Positions 36,675 to 45,604 of a stretch of 64,000 nt of DNA are shown one piece after another. The translations under genes were made by a program, and so were the position numbers. This stretch comes from Actinomadura macra NBRC 14102 (GTDB lineage: Bacteria > Actinomycetota > Actinomycetes > Streptosporangiales > Streptosporangiaceae): assembly GCF_001552215.1 (NCBI RefSeq), contig NZ_BCQT01000002.1, positions 186,001-250,000 on the forward strand, written 5' to 3'. Within the stretch, counting starts at the first letter, position 1. Each line of letters opens with the position of its first letter. Below the pieces are notes generated by a model. It was not told the DNA's origin, did not search any database, and worked only from the letters and a program-made list of their open reading frames with translations.

Positions 36675-38406
36675 CGTCCCGCTCCCCGGAGGCGGAGCAC
36701 CAGTCGCCGCCAAGACGGCCGTGGACTTCCCGTCCGGAGACGTCCCGCCCGAGGACGGTGCGGACTCCGGGGGCGGGGCCGGGGGCGCGTCCGGCATCCT
36801 GCGCTCCGGTGCGATCATGGCCGTGGGCACCCTCGCGTCCCGCGTCACCGGCTTCCTCCGGACGGCCATGCTGGTCGCGGCCCTCGGCACCGGCGCGCTG
36901 GCGGACGCCTACAACACCGCGAACACGGTCCCCTTCATCGTCTACGACCTGCTGCTCGGCGGTGTGCTGACCGCGGTGGTCGTCCCGCTGATCGTCCGGG
37001 CCCGGGAGCGCGACGCGGCCTACGGCGCCCGCTACGAGCAGCGGCTGTTCACCCTCGCCGTCCTGGGCCTCGCAGTGATCACCGTCGCCGCGGTGCTGCT
37101 CGGCCCGGTCTTCATCACGATCTACGGCGGCGCGATGGAGGGCGCGCAGCGCGACCTCGCGGTGCTGTTCGCGCGGCTGTTCGCCGTACAGATCTTCTTC
37201 CTCGGTGTCAGCGCCTTCTCCGGCGCGATCCTCAACACACGCAAGCGGTTCGGGGCACCGATGTGGGCGCCGGTGCTCAACAACATCGTGATCTGCGGCA
37301 CGGCCGCCGCCTTCCTGCTGGTCAGCACCGGGGCGGTGACGCCCGGCTCCATCTCGGACAGCGAGGTCGCGCTGCTGGCGGGCGGCACCATCGGCGGCAT
37401 GGCGCTCCAGACCATCGCGCTATGGCCGTCCCTACGCGGTTCAGGGTTCCGCTGGCGGCCCCGGCTCGACTTCCGCAAGGGCGAACTCGGCCAGATGGGC
37501 CGGATGGCCGTGTGGACGCTCAGCTACGTCATCATCACCCAGATCGGCTTCGCGGTGACGACCTCGCTCAGCAACGCAGCGGGTGTGCTCGGACGCAAGG
37601 AACACCTCGGCGACGTCGGCTACACGCCCTACTTCAATGCCTACCAGCTGTTCCAGCTCCCGTACGCGATCATCGGCGTCTCCGTGATCACCGCGTTGCT
37701 GCCCCGGATGAGCGAGCACGCCGCCGCGAACCGGATGGGCGAGGTCCGCGACGACTTCTCCAGCGGGCTGCGACTGTGCTCGGTGATCATCCTGCCGGCG
37801 GCCGCGCTGATGGCAACGCTCGCCGGAGAGATCACCACCGTCCTGTTCGCCCACGGCCAGACCACCGTGTCGAACGCCCAGGTGATCGCGAACGTCCTTG
37901 AGATGTTCGCGATCGCCCTCGTCCCGTTCGCCGCCTACCAGCTGATGCTCCGCGTCTTCTACGCCATGCAGGACACCCGGACCCCCGCCTTCATCAGCGT
38001 GTCCGTGGTCATCACCAACATCGCGATGGCGTTCACCGCCTACAAGGCACTGCCCACCGAGAAGATCATCGTAGGGATCGCCGCCGGGTTCGCTCTGGCC
38101 CAGACCGTGGGCGCGCTCGTCGGCTGGGCCATCCTCCGCCGTCGCCTCGGCGGCATGGACGGCCGCCGGATCGCCGTGACCTACCTCAAGCTGGCCATCG
38201 CGCTCTGGCCCCTGATCGGGTTCGCCTACGCCGCGCACGCCATCGTGGACGCGGCGCTCGGCGAGGGTCTCCTCCCGGGACTGGCCGCCCTGGTGGTGGG
38301 CAGCGCCGGAGGCGGACTCCTCTACCTGTTCTTCGCCAAGCTCCTCCGGGTGGGCGAGGTCCAAACCATGATCACCACCATCAGCAGACGTATCCCCGGC
38401 CGCTGA
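35431..38406 (+). CDS. murJ: Lipid II flippase MurJ with about 450-residue Pro/Gln-rich N-terminal extension
   Basis: MurJ/MviN moves lipid II across the membrane for peptidoglycan synthesis. The GTG at 35431 follows an excellent GCGGAGG site with correct spacing and yields 991 residues. Residues 1 to about 450 are disordered (Pro, Gln, Gly, Ser) with QGHPAQGNPAQ repeats near 375-395. The MurJ core starts near 454 (SGILRSGAIMAVGTLASRVT, then GFLRTAMLVAALG) and has about 14 TM segments, including QIGFAVTTSLSNAAGVLG and LPYAIIGVSVITALLPRMSE. It overlaps the DUF6049 frame for 1244 bases. An internal ATG at 36622 would give a normal-sized 594-residue protein but lacks a ribosome site. Confidence 0.93.
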   Translation: MTGRPEWDQQHPEDQETGSPAPASPGPEAPAPNPGQGPYQAFPPPPQGTPPTQPPGRAQQPTQNQPPNQGGPSQSPSSLPPSGTPNPGTQNQKQDPSQGRPAQTPAYPPPGTPNTPPNRPPLQNQFYPEPTTQQDQPSSDQSPLHQSRPQSTQTPGPGWTPSPSHGGPPPDRPERGQSHRPPGQNWAAPSDQGLPPTQDRPRRQPPGSGQTPGPGWGTPSPQSSSPLPNQQQDQRHPGTSKNPPGPGWTTTPGQPAQEQPSGRTQNFPAPPRTPAQPSPQMHPNQQPNQQGQPASPYPTPGQPPSQSPPGHSPQRQGYPHQGQPQSSPSPNPPGQGPQEPGRPSQGYQAQTPLFPGQESTNPPQQGHPVQGNPAQGHPAQGNPAQGNPAEWYPNPQPMGGQPVAGANIAARTAIDVPLPGGGAPVAAKTAVDFPSGDVPPEDGADSGGGAGGASGILRSGAIMAVGTLASRVTGFLRTAMLVAALGTGALADAYNTANTVPFIVYDLLLGGVLTAVVVPLIVRARERDAAYGARYEQRLFTLAVLGLAVITVAAVLLGPVFITIYGGAMEGAQRDLAVLFARLFAVQIFFLGVSAFSGAILNTRKRFGAPMWAPVLNNIVICGTAAAFLLVSTGAVTPGSISDSEVALLAGGTIGGMALQTIALWPSLRGSGFRWRPRLDFRKGELGQMGRMAVWTLSYVIITQIGFAVTTSLSNAAGVLGRKEHLGDVGYTPYFNAYQLFQLPYAIIGVSVITALLPRMSEHAAANRMGEVRDDFSSGLRLCSVIILPAAALMATLAGEITTVLFAHGQTTVSNAQVIANVLEMFAIALVPFAAYQLMLRVFYAMQDTRTPAFISVSVVITNIAMAFTAYKALPTEKIIVGIAAGFALAQTVGALVGWAILRRRLGGMDGRRIAVTYLKLAIALWPLIGFAYAAHAIVDAALGEGLLPGLAALVVGSAGGGLLYLFFAKLLRVGEVQTMITTISRRIPGR

Positions 38407-39001
38407 CCAGCAGCGCAGCACACCGCACCGCCTCCAGAACCTCAACGCACGACCATGGACGCATCACAGCAGGCTCTCCCGCGCGGCACGCGCGGGAGAA
38501 CTCGCTCCGTCGCCAGGGTTCGCCACTTGGTGTGGACATGACAATCACCACGCCGTCAGCCACATCGCCTGGTATGACATGACAGACCTCAACGCGGCCA
38601 GCCTCACCGCCTAGCTGCACTTGTCATGGTGTATTGGTGACAGTCAGGCAATAGGTGTTCGATGCCAGGCGGCCGGTGCGGTGCAGGGCACGGATCGTTG
38701 TTGTGCACCGGCCAGGTTGTCAGAACGCCGGCACGGACAGTCGTAGGTTGACGTAAGGAGGCGGACGGTCAGGTGCGCTACAGAGGGTGTCCAGGAAGTT
38801 ACCTGTTCCAAGCTCGATGGTAAAGCGAGGCAAAGTACACAGGACGCGCGGCGATAAGGCGGCCACTTGTGCGAGTAGCCACTACCATGTGGGGGACTAC
38901 GGCTTGCGGGGCGACACCCTGGGGAACGCAAAGAGGAGGGTCGGAGGCGTAAGCTGCCACGCCACGAACATGGGATCTGACCACCTGCGCAGGACGTTGC
39001 C
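38407..39001. other. 595-base gap between murJ and the pseudokinase gene
   Basis: No gene recognised. The region is less GC-rich than its surroundings and presumably holds the murJ transcript end and the pseudokinase promoter. No tRNA, riboswitch or clear hairpin was found by eye. Confidence 0.4.
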
Positions 39002-40609
39002 GTGAGCACGTCAGTTATCGAGCCCGGCACACGACTCGCCGGCCGCTACCGGCTTGAAGAGCGCATCAGCGACTCAGGCGGCTCTTCGCTCTGGAAGGCC
39101 ATCGACGAGATCCTCGCCCGGGCCGTCGCCGTCCGCACCTTCGACCCCGAGTTCCCCCGCGTCGCCGAGGTCGTCACCTCGGCCCGCGCCGCCAGCCGCC
39201 TGACCGACCCGCGCCTCACCCAGGTGTTCGACGCCGACGACAGCGGCGAGAGCGCCTACGTCGTGAGCGAGTGGGTCGTCGGTGAGACCCTGGAGCAGAT
39301 GCTCGGGAAGGCTCCGCTGGAGCCGGGCCGTGCCGCGACCTTGCTGTATGAGGCCGCTGAAGCCATGGCCGCCGCGCACGCCGCCGGCTTGGCCCACCTG
39401 TGCCTCACCCCCCGCGACCTCGTCTGGACGACCGGCGGCACGGTGAAGCTCCTCGGCATAGCCACCGATGCCGTCCTCGGAGACCGCTACTCCGATGACC
39501 CTGCCGGTGAGGACGTCCGGGGGCTCGGACGCATGCTGTACGCCGCGCTCACAGCCCACTGGCCGGGCGACGACAAGGGCTCCGACCTACCGCCCGCTCC
39601 CGGGAACGCAGGCGTGCCCCACGCTCCGCGCCAGGTGCAGGCCGGCATCTCCCACGCGGTCGACGCGATCGTCTGCCGTTGCCTCGGCCTCGGCGAGGCG
39701 GGGGCGCTGGCCACCCCAGCCGAGTTGGCCAAGGCGCTGCGCGGTGTTCCCCGCACGCCACTGCCGCTGTTCGCCGGGCTCGGCAATGTCCAGGCCCCGG
39801 CCCCGCGCCCCGCGGCCCCAGCGCCGAAGCGCCCACCGATGCATTCGACGAGTCCCGCGACGCAACCGCACCAGCCACACCAATCGCATCAGCCGCCGGC
39901 CAGCCAGCCCACCACACGGATTCCGGAGCCCCGGGCGCGCTCGCGGCGCAACACCGGGCCGCCTCCCCCGGGATCCTCGTCCCATGGCACCACCGGTCTG
40001 CCGCGCAGGCCCGCCAACCGCGCTCTCCTCGGCGTCGCCGCGGCGGCGCTAACAGTGATCGTCGGCCTTGGAGCCTGGGCGCTGATCGACAACGGCTCGA
40101 AGGAGAAGTCGGGCAACACCGGGGTCAGCGACCAGGGCAAGAAGTCGAACCCACCGAAGCCGGCCACCGTCAAGCTGAACGTTCAGAACGTGACCGGCTT
40201 CGAGAAGCCCATCGGCAACCACCACGACGAGGCGTACAACCGGAACACCAACCTCGTCATCGATGGCAAGTCCAGCACCAGTTGGGAGACCCAGAGCTAC
40301 GCCGACCCCGACTTCGGTAACTACTCAAAGGGCATCGGAGTCCTCCTCGACATGGGCCGCTCGGTCAAGGTGTCCAACATCAAGATCATCACTCCCCAGG
40401 TCGGTGGGATCCTTCAGGTCAAGATCGGCAATTCGCAGTCCGCGACCGACCTGAAATCCGTCGGCCGGCAGCAGGGCACTGGTGGCGAGCTGACGGTTCC
40501 GGTGAACCCGCAGGTCTCCGGGCAGTACGTGCTGGTCTGGTTCACCAAGCTCCCCTCGTCCCTCAAGGGCAAGCTCAGCGAGATCGCCGTCTACGGTTCC
40601 ACAAGCTGA
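39002..40609 (+). CDS. Membrane protein with pseudokinase and extracellular discoidin-like domains
   Basis: Protein of 535 residues: kinase-like domain at about 14-250, Pro/His-rich linker at 265-335, TM helix at 341-361 (ALLGVAAAALTVIVGLGAWA), outer beta domain at 385-535 resembling a discoidin-like sandwich (LVIDGKSSTSWETQSYADPD). The kinase is degenerate: VAVR has Arg45 where the catalytic Lys belongs, HRDLKPxN is HLCLTPRDLVW at 132-142, and DFG is replaced by KLLGIATD. This domain order equals the C-terminal part of mycobacterial MviN, where it is fused to MurJ and, once phosphorylated, binds FhaA. Here it is a separate gene just after murJ. Confidence 0.88.
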   Translation: MSTSVIEPGTRLAGRYRLEERISDSGGSSLWKAIDEILARAVAVRTFDPEFPRVAEVVTSARAASRLTDPRLTQVFDADDSGESAYVVSEWVVGETLEQMLGKAPLEPGRAATLLYEAAEAMAAAHAAGLAHLCLTPRDLVWTTGGTVKLLGIATDAVLGDRYSDDPAGEDVRGLGRMLYAALTAHWPGDDKGSDLPPAPGNAGVPHAPRQVQAGISHAVDAIVCRCLGLGEAGALATPAELAKALRGVPRTPLPLFAGLGNVQAPAPRPAAPAPKRPPMHSTSPATQPHQPHQSHQPPASQPTTRIPEPRARSRRNTGPPPPGSSSHGTTGLPRRPANRALLGVAAAALTVIVGLGAWALIDNGSKEKSGNTGVSDQGKKSNPPKPATVKLNVQNVTGFEKPIGNHHDEAYNRNTNLVIDGKSSTSWETQSYADPDFGNYSKGIGVLLDMGRSVKVSNIKIITPQVGGILQVKIGNSQSATDLKSVGRQQGTGGELTVPVNPQVSGQYVLVWFTKLPSSLKGKLSEIAVYGSTS

Positions 40610-40781
40610 TCACCTCTCTTCCCCGGCTCCTGCCGGGCGCGGGACGCTGTCTCCTGTCTTGGTAAGGCTCTTGCTTTGCGTGGCAGGGCTTCTCTGGCGT
40701 CGACGAGGTGCCGCAACCTCGCCGGACCCGCTACGTTCATGGTCAAATATTGGGGCCGGGACGGGAAGTAGAACGTCGTTC

Positions 40782-40790
40782 TGTGGATAA
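40782..40790. promoter_or_regulatory. Perfect DnaA box upstream of sigM
   Basis: TGTGGATAA, the reverse complement of TTATCCACA, lies in the 403-base gap between the pseudokinase gene and sigM. The rest of the gap holds no gene; the sigM promoter must be here but no clear ECF-type motif was found. Confidence 0.35.
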
Positions 40791-41012
40791 ACCGGCGGCG
40801 GGGGCGCCGTCCGGAACAGCAGGGCATTCGGCGACCGGGCAAGGGAACGGACGGGGGTCGCGAGCTGTGACGTGGGGTGGCGCTTGTCGGTATCGTGCCT
40901 GTGAACAGAATGTCCCCTCTCCCCAGGAACCTGTGGTGTCTACCCCAGCAGGCGCAGCCGGTCGCAGACGTCCGGCACCGATCGGGCGTCCCGTACGAGA
41001 AAGCGGTCGCTC

Positions 41013-41636
41013 ATGACGTCGGTGAGCATGCGTCGCGTGGACGAGGTACCCGACAAGGAGCTCCTCGCGCGCCACGCGGAGGGGGACCCGCACGCTTTCG
41101 CCGAGCTGGTGCACCGGCACCGCGACCGCATGTGGGCCGTCGCGCTGCGGACGCTCGGCGACCCGGAGGAGGCGGCGGACGCCCTCCAGGACGCATGCCT
41201 CTCGGCGTTCCGGGCGGCCGGACGCTTCCGCGGCGACGCGGCCGTCACCACCTGGCTGCACCGGATCGTGGTGAACGCCTGCCTCGACAGGATCAGGCGC
41301 AAGTCCGTCCGGCCGGCGACGCCGATGGGGGACGACGCCACATTCGATGCCGTCGCGCCGAAGATGCCCGACCCGACCGACGCGCACGGCGTGTCCCTCG
41401 ACGTCCGCACCGCCCTCCTGCACCTGCCGTTCGAGCAGCGGGCGGCGCTCATCCTCGTCGACATGATGGGGTACTCGGTCGATGACGCGGCGCAGGTCCT
41501 GGAAGTCCCACCTGGAACGATCAAGAGCCGCTGCGCGCGCGGCCGGGCGAGGCTGGCGCCACTTCTCGTCCATCACCGGAACCGACGGGACCCCAGGAAC
41601 GTCGGAGGTGTGGAAGGAGGTGGCATGCCCAAATGA
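41013..41636 (+). CDS. sigM: ECF RNA polymerase sigma factor SigM
   Basis: Extracytoplasmic-function sigma factor of 207 residues. Region 2 is at about 20-90 (FAELVHRHRDRMWAVALRTL, GDPEEAADALQDACLSAFRA, TTWLHRIVVNACLDRIRRKS) and region 4 at about 125-185 (LPFEQRAALILVDMMGYSVD, DAAQVLEVPPGTIKSRCARG). It is followed by its anti-sigma factor with an ATGA overlap. Neighbours (murJ, the pseudokinase, trxB) and synteny with the sigM locus of Mycobacterium and Streptomyces support the name; the response (envelope or oxidative stress) is inferred from the family. Confidence 0.93.
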   Translation: MTSVSMRRVDEVPDKELLARHAEGDPHAFAELVHRHRDRMWAVALRTLGDPEEAADALQDACLSAFRAAGRFRGDAAVTTWLHRIVVNACLDRIRRKSVRPATPMGDDATFDAVAPKMPDPTDAHGVSLDVRTALLHLPFEQRAALILVDMMGYSVDDAAQVLEVPPGTIKSRCARGRARLAPLLVHHRNRRDPRNVGGVEGGGMPK

Positions 41637-42421
41637 ACCCCGCTCATCTTGACTATGACGTCCTGGCCGATCTGGCCGAGGGGCTACTCGAAGACGATCA
41701 AGCCGCCTCCGTCAACGCGCACCTCGACACCTGCGCCGAATGCCGGGACCGATCCGCCGACCTTGTGGACGTCTCCCGGATCCTGGCGGAGGCACCCGTC
41801 CCGTCCATGCCCGCGGAACTGGCCGAACGCATCGACACCGCCATCGCGGCGGAGTCGCTGAACAACGCCACCGTGGTGAGCCTGGAGCAACGGCGCGGAA
41901 GGCGGCATTGGCGGATAATGTCGGCCGCCGCGGCGGCGGTGGTCGTGCTCGGCGGCGGAGCGATGGTCGGCAAGATCGCCTTGGACGAATCGAGCGGCGG
42001 CGATCACCAGGGCGCCGCGCAGAGCCCCGTGCAGGATGCGAGTGAGGGACGCGGAGCGGCGAAGGGCGCGGCTCCGCAGGCACCCGACGGGGGAACCATG
42101 CTGAACGCCCCGTCCTACACCGTCGCTCACAGCGGCACCGACTACCGGGCGGGAAACCTGGGCGGCCAGGTCGACCGGCTGATGGGCAAGGGAGAGGCCC
42201 TGAAGTCGCGCAGCGGTCCGCCAGGGCAGCAACTCGCCGGATGCGTCAACAGCGTGACCCGCGGTCAGCCGCCGGTCCTCGTCGACCAGGCCAAGTTCGA
42301 AGGTCGGCAGGCCACGGTGATCGCGGTGCGCGGCGACAAGCCGGGCAGTTGGAACGTCTGGGTGGTCAGCCCCGAGTGCACCGCCCAGGACCCGCACCTT
42401 CTCAAGCAAGAGACAGCCTGA
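41633..42421 (+). CDS. rsmA: Anti-sigma factor with zinc-binding ZAS domain, partner of SigM
   Basis: Membrane anti-sigma factor of 262 residues. The N-terminal ZAS motif H-x3-C-x2-C is His30, Cys34, Cys37 within NAHLDTCAECRDR. A cytoplasmic stalk, one TM helix at about 94-112 (WRIMSAAAAAVVVLGGGAM) and an outer domain (about 150-260) with two Cys residues follow. The start codon overlaps the sigM stop by four bases, so the pair is translationally coupled. It holds SigM inactive at the membrane until a signal is sensed outside. The name is by synteny with the mycobacterial sigM-rsmA pair. Confidence 0.88.
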   Translation: MNPAHLDYDVLADLAEGLLEDDQAASVNAHLDTCAECRDRSADLVDVSRILAEAPVPSMPAELAERIDTAIAAESLNNATVVSLEQRRGRRHWRIMSAAAAAVVVLGGGAMVGKIALDESSGGDHQGAAQSPVQDASEGRGAAKGAAPQAPDGGTMLNAPSYTVAHSGTDYRAGNLGGQVDRLMGKGEALKSRSGPPGQQLAGCVNSVTRGQPPVLVDQAKFEGRQATVIAVRGDKPGSWNVWVVSPECTAQDPHLLKQETA

Positions 42422-42500
42422 CCGTTCGAGGGATTGTCCCGCACACCACGATCAACACATCACGATCAATACCGCCTCTGAGCGAGGCTTGATTCATAGA

Positions 42501-42540
42501 GAAGGCCGCGGACGGCGTGGGAATGCCGTCGGCGGCCTTC
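42501..42540 (+). terminator. Terminator after the sigM operon
   Basis: A 16-bp stem with one mismatch (42501-42516 with 42525-42540, eight-base loop) lies 80 bases after the anti-sigma stop. The rest of the gap (42541-42861) shows nothing recognisable. Confidence 0.75.
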
Positions 42541-42861
42541 TGCTTCGCCCGCGCGAGAGCGCGGGAGCACCGGTAGACGGGAGCGCGGGTGCCTACGCCG
42601 CCCTCGCGAGTGACCATCGGCTCGGCCGGGCTGGGTCGAGCTGAGTAGGACGAACTCGTCGGCGTCCTCGGTCGCCCCTGACCTGTGGCTTCGCTCGGCT
42701 CTCGCTCGCTGCGGGATCCGGGCGTGCGGGATCTAGGTCCCGTCCGTCGTGGGGTGGGGTGGGCGCCGGGATCGATGATCACAGACCCGGTGGTTGCAGC
42801 GGTGCCAGGGCTGAGGTGGAGTGCACGGCTGGGATGGGTGTCGGGGCTGGAAGGGTGCCGG

Positions 42862-43434
42862 TCAGAGGTCGGCCAGGAAGTCCAGGGCGATCGTCCAGGC
42901 GCGTTCGGTGGCCTCGGGGTCATGATCGGGCAGATCCGGGTCGGTGAAGAGGTGCCCGGCACCGCGGTACCGGAAGACCTCGACATCGGTCCCTGCCCTG
43001 CGCATCCTCAGATACCAGGCGTTCACCCAGTCAACGGGCTCGTAGGTATCGGGATCGGCGACATGCAGTTGCACCGGGATGTCGGCGGACGCATCGTCCG
43101 CCAGGTCCGAGGTGCCGTGCATCTGGAGCAGTCCGCGGGCCTTCTGGTCCGCGAGCGCGAGGTTCTGCGCGAGAGCGCCGCCGAGCGAGAACCCGGCGTA
43201 CACGAGCCCACCCTCACCGGTCAGGGGCGCGGCGGCCGCGACTGCGCGGCGCAGCAACTCGTCCCGACCGATCTCGTCCTTGATCGCTATGCCCTCCTCC
43301 GCGCTGTCCACGACCCGGCCGTCGTAGAGGTCCGGGACATGGACGTCGTGCCCCGCACCGCGTATGAGGTCCGCCGCTTGGTGAACGGCGGGACGGAGCC
43401 CGTACATCGAGTGGAGAAGCAGAATCCGAGCCAT
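42862..43434 (-). CDS. Dienelactone hydrolase family protein
   Basis: Alpha/beta hydrolase of 190 residues. MARILLLHSMYGLRPAVHQA opens the fold, the nucleophile elbow is GFSLGG with Ser83 (true dienelactone hydrolases have Cys), and the base is in RGAGHLF near residue 162; an acidic residue lies in HVADPDTYEP. The Ser nucleophile suggests esterase-type chemistry, not classic dienelactone cleavage. The ATG at 43434 is the conserved start. It is a single gene in a locus otherwise devoted to sigM and trxB and is probably an accessory insertion. The 444-base gap on its right (43435-43878) shows no gene. Confidence 0.8.
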   Translation of the reverse strand: MARILLLHSMYGLRPAVHQAADLIRGAGHDVHVPDLYDGRVVDSAEEGIAIKDEIGRDELLRRAVAAAAPLTGEGGLVYAGFSLGGALAQNLALADQKARGLLQMHGTSDLADDASADIPVQLHVADPDTYEPVDWVNAWYLRMRRAGTDVEVFRYRGAGHLFTDPDLPDHDPEATERAWTIALDFLADL

Positions 43435-43878
43435 GCGGACAGCTTAGAGCTGGGGAGTGACGAGCCATCTCCGGCATGCCAGCGAGGAACCGCGTCCTAT
43501 CGACGAGGAGATGGGAAGCCATCCGAACGGGCCATGCTGACAGTTCAGCCGCCCGAACGGAGACGAAGGAGGCGACTAGCGGGGGACGAGCAAACAAGAA
43601 CATGTCGGGCGGAGATACGGGGCGAAAGCACGCAACCTGACGACCGACGACCGTGGACGGACCAGGACGAGCCGCAGGCTGGGTGAGCGGCGAGGGCGCT
43701 GGGCGCGGGCGGCGGGAATCCCCGGGGCCTAGGATCGGTTGACGCGACTGGCAGACCTGGCCGTGCCGGACCCGCGCCTCCCGGAACAGCCCTGGGGATG
43801 AGAGCGCGGTAGGTGGACATCGTGGCGGCCACTGGAAGTCGTCCGGCGCCGAAGGTCAACGAAGAGAGGCACAGAACA

Positions 43879-44832
43879 GTGAGCGACGTCCGTAACGTCA
43901 TCGTCATCGGCTCGGGCCCCGCGGGCTACACGGCCGCGATCTACGCGGCCCGCGGTGACCTGAAGCCGCTGGTGTTCGAGGGATCGGTGACCGCCGGCGG
44001 TGCACTGATGAACACCACCGACGTGGAGAACTTCCCCGGCTTCCCGGACGGCATCATGGGCCCCGACCTGATGGACAACCTGCGCAAGCAGGCCGAACGG
44101 TTCGGTGCCGAACTCATCACCGACGATGTCACCGAAGTCGACCTGACCGCCGACCCCAAGGTCGTCAAGGTCGGCGACGAGACCTATCTCGCCAAGTCGG
44201 TGATCGTCGCGACCGGCTCGGGATACCGCGAGCTCGGACTGGAGAATGAGAAGCGGCTGTCCGGACGGGGCGTCTCCTGGTGTGCGACCTGTGACGGTTT
44301 CTTCTTCCGCGAGCAGGACATCGCGGTCGTCGGCGGCGGCGACACCGCGATGGAAGAGGCGATCTTCCTCACCAAGTTCGCCCGCTCGGTCACGGTGATC
44401 CATCGCCGCAGCGAGCTCCGCGCATCCAAGATCATGCAGGACCGCGCGTTCTCCAACGAGAAGATCAAGTTCTTGTGGGACAGCGAGGTCGTGGAGATCA
44501 ACGGCGAGGATCGCGTGACCGGCGTCCAGACGCGCAACACCGTGACCGGCGAGGAGGCCCAGCTGGAGATCACGGGACTCTTCATCGCGATCGGGCATGA
44601 CCCGCGGAGCGAACTGTTCGCCGGCCAGTTGGAGACCGACACCGACGGCTACCTGCTCGTGGACTCGCCGACGACGAGGACGAAGATCCCCGGCGTGTTC
44701 GCCTGTGGTGACGTCGTCGACCATGTCTACCGCCAGGCGATCACGGCCGCGGGCAGTGGCTGCGCCGCCGCGATCGACGCCGAGCACTGGCTTCAGGACC
44801 AGGACGCCGCCGAGACCCCCGCCCAGTCCTGA
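43879..44832 (+). CDS. trxB: Thioredoxin reductase (NADPH)
   Basis: FAD/NADPH flavoenzyme that reduces thioredoxin. It has 317 residues from the GTG at 43879 ([20 protein letters not shown]), the usual length; a longer reading from 43813 adds unconserved residues. The FAD motif GSGPAG is at 11-16, the redox pair Cys135/Cys138 in [11 protein letters not shown], the NADPH motif [10 protein letters not shown] and HRRSELRAS, and the C-terminal FAD motif [10 protein letters not shown]. In most actinobacteria trxA follows directly; here it is absent and a terminator and a convergent GNAT gene come next. Confidence 0.96.
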   Translation: MSDVRNVIVIGSGPAGYTAAIYAARGDLKPLVFEGSVTAGGALMNTTDVENFPGFPDGIMGPDLMDNLRKQAERFGAELITDDVTEVDLTADPKVVKVGDETYLAKSVIVATGSGYRELGLENEKRLSGRGVSWCATCDGFFFREQDIAVVGGGDTAMEEAIFLTKFARSVTVIHRRSELRASKIMQDRAFSNEKIKFLWDSEVVEINGEDRVTGVQTRNTVTGEEAQLEITGLFIAIGHDPRSELFAGQLETDTDGYLLVDSPTTRTKIPGVFACGDVVDHVYRQAITAAGSGCAAAIDAEHWLQDQDAAETPAQS

Positions 44833-44930
44833 GCCGCGAAGGCCGACGGCACCGCCGCACGACATCGACAGGCGTGGCGGCATCCAGGCGAGGAACACCG
44901 CCTTGTATCCCGCGGCGAACGCGACAAGCG

Positions 44931-44964
44931 TGTGGCCCGCCTCCGTACACGGAGGCGGGCCACA
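44931..44964. terminator. Bidirectional terminator between trxB and the GNAT gene
   Basis: A perfect 16-bp inverted repeat (44931-44946 with 44949-44964) lies between the convergent stops of trxB and the GNAT gene. It most likely terminates both. Confidence 0.85.
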
Positions 44965-44986
44965 CACACAAATGGCTCAGATCGCT

Positions 44987-45604
44987 CTAGACGGGTCGGA
45001 GTGCACCTTCCGGACTCATGGAGCCGAGGAGCCGCTCCAGTGCCACCTCGACGTCCTCACGCCACGACAGGGCGGACTTGAGCTCCAGCCGCAGCCGCGG
45101 GTAGCGGTGATGCGGGCGGACGGTCTTGAAGCCGACGGAGAGAAGGTAGTCGGCGGGCACCATGCATCCGCCTTCCTCCCCCTTGAGATCACCGAACGCC
45201 TCGATGGCCTTGACCGCGCGCCGGGTGAGATCCTTCGCGATGCCCTGGACGAGCATCCGGCCAAGCCCGCCACCGGTGAACTCCGGCAGGATGTGGGCCG
45301 TCATCAGCAGCACGGCGTCCGCGCTCACGGGGCTCGTCGGGAACGCCACCGACCGCGGGACGTACAGCGGCGGCGCGTACATCACGAAGCCCGCCGGGAC
45401 ATTGTCGACATAAACGATCTTGCCACAGCTGCCCCACTCCAGCAGCGTGGAAGAGATCCACGCCTCCTTCTCCAGGCCGGAGTCCCCGCTCTCCAACGCG
45501 CGGTCGCGGCTGACGGGGTCCAGTTCCCAGAAGACGCAGCCGCGGCAGCGATGCGGTAGATCACCCAGATTATCCAGCGTGATGTTGACGAGACGACGCG
45601 ACAC
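44987..45604 (-). CDS. GNAT family N-acetyltransferase (CRGCVFWE type)
   Basis: Predicted acetyltransferase of 205 residues. It has the N-terminal Cys-containing segment HRCRGCVFWELDP seen in a branch conserved near trx/par genes of actinobacteria, the strand KIVYVDNVPAGFVMYAPP, and the acetyl-CoA-binding segment FTGGGLGRMLVQGIAKDL. The GTG at 45604 has an AGGGGG site about 11 bases upstream; longer frames are not supported. Substrate unknown. It converges with trxB. Confidence 0.78.
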   Translation of the reverse strand: MSRRLVNITLDNLGDLPHRCRGCVFWELDPVSRDRALESGDSGLEKEAWISSTLLEWGSCGKIVYVDNVPAGFVMYAPPLYVPRSVAFPTSPVSADAVLLMTAHILPEFTGGGLGRMLVQGIAKDLTRRAVKAIEAFGDLKGEEGGCMVPADYLLSVGFKTVRPHHRYPRLRLELKSALSWREDVEVALERLLGSMSPEGALRPV

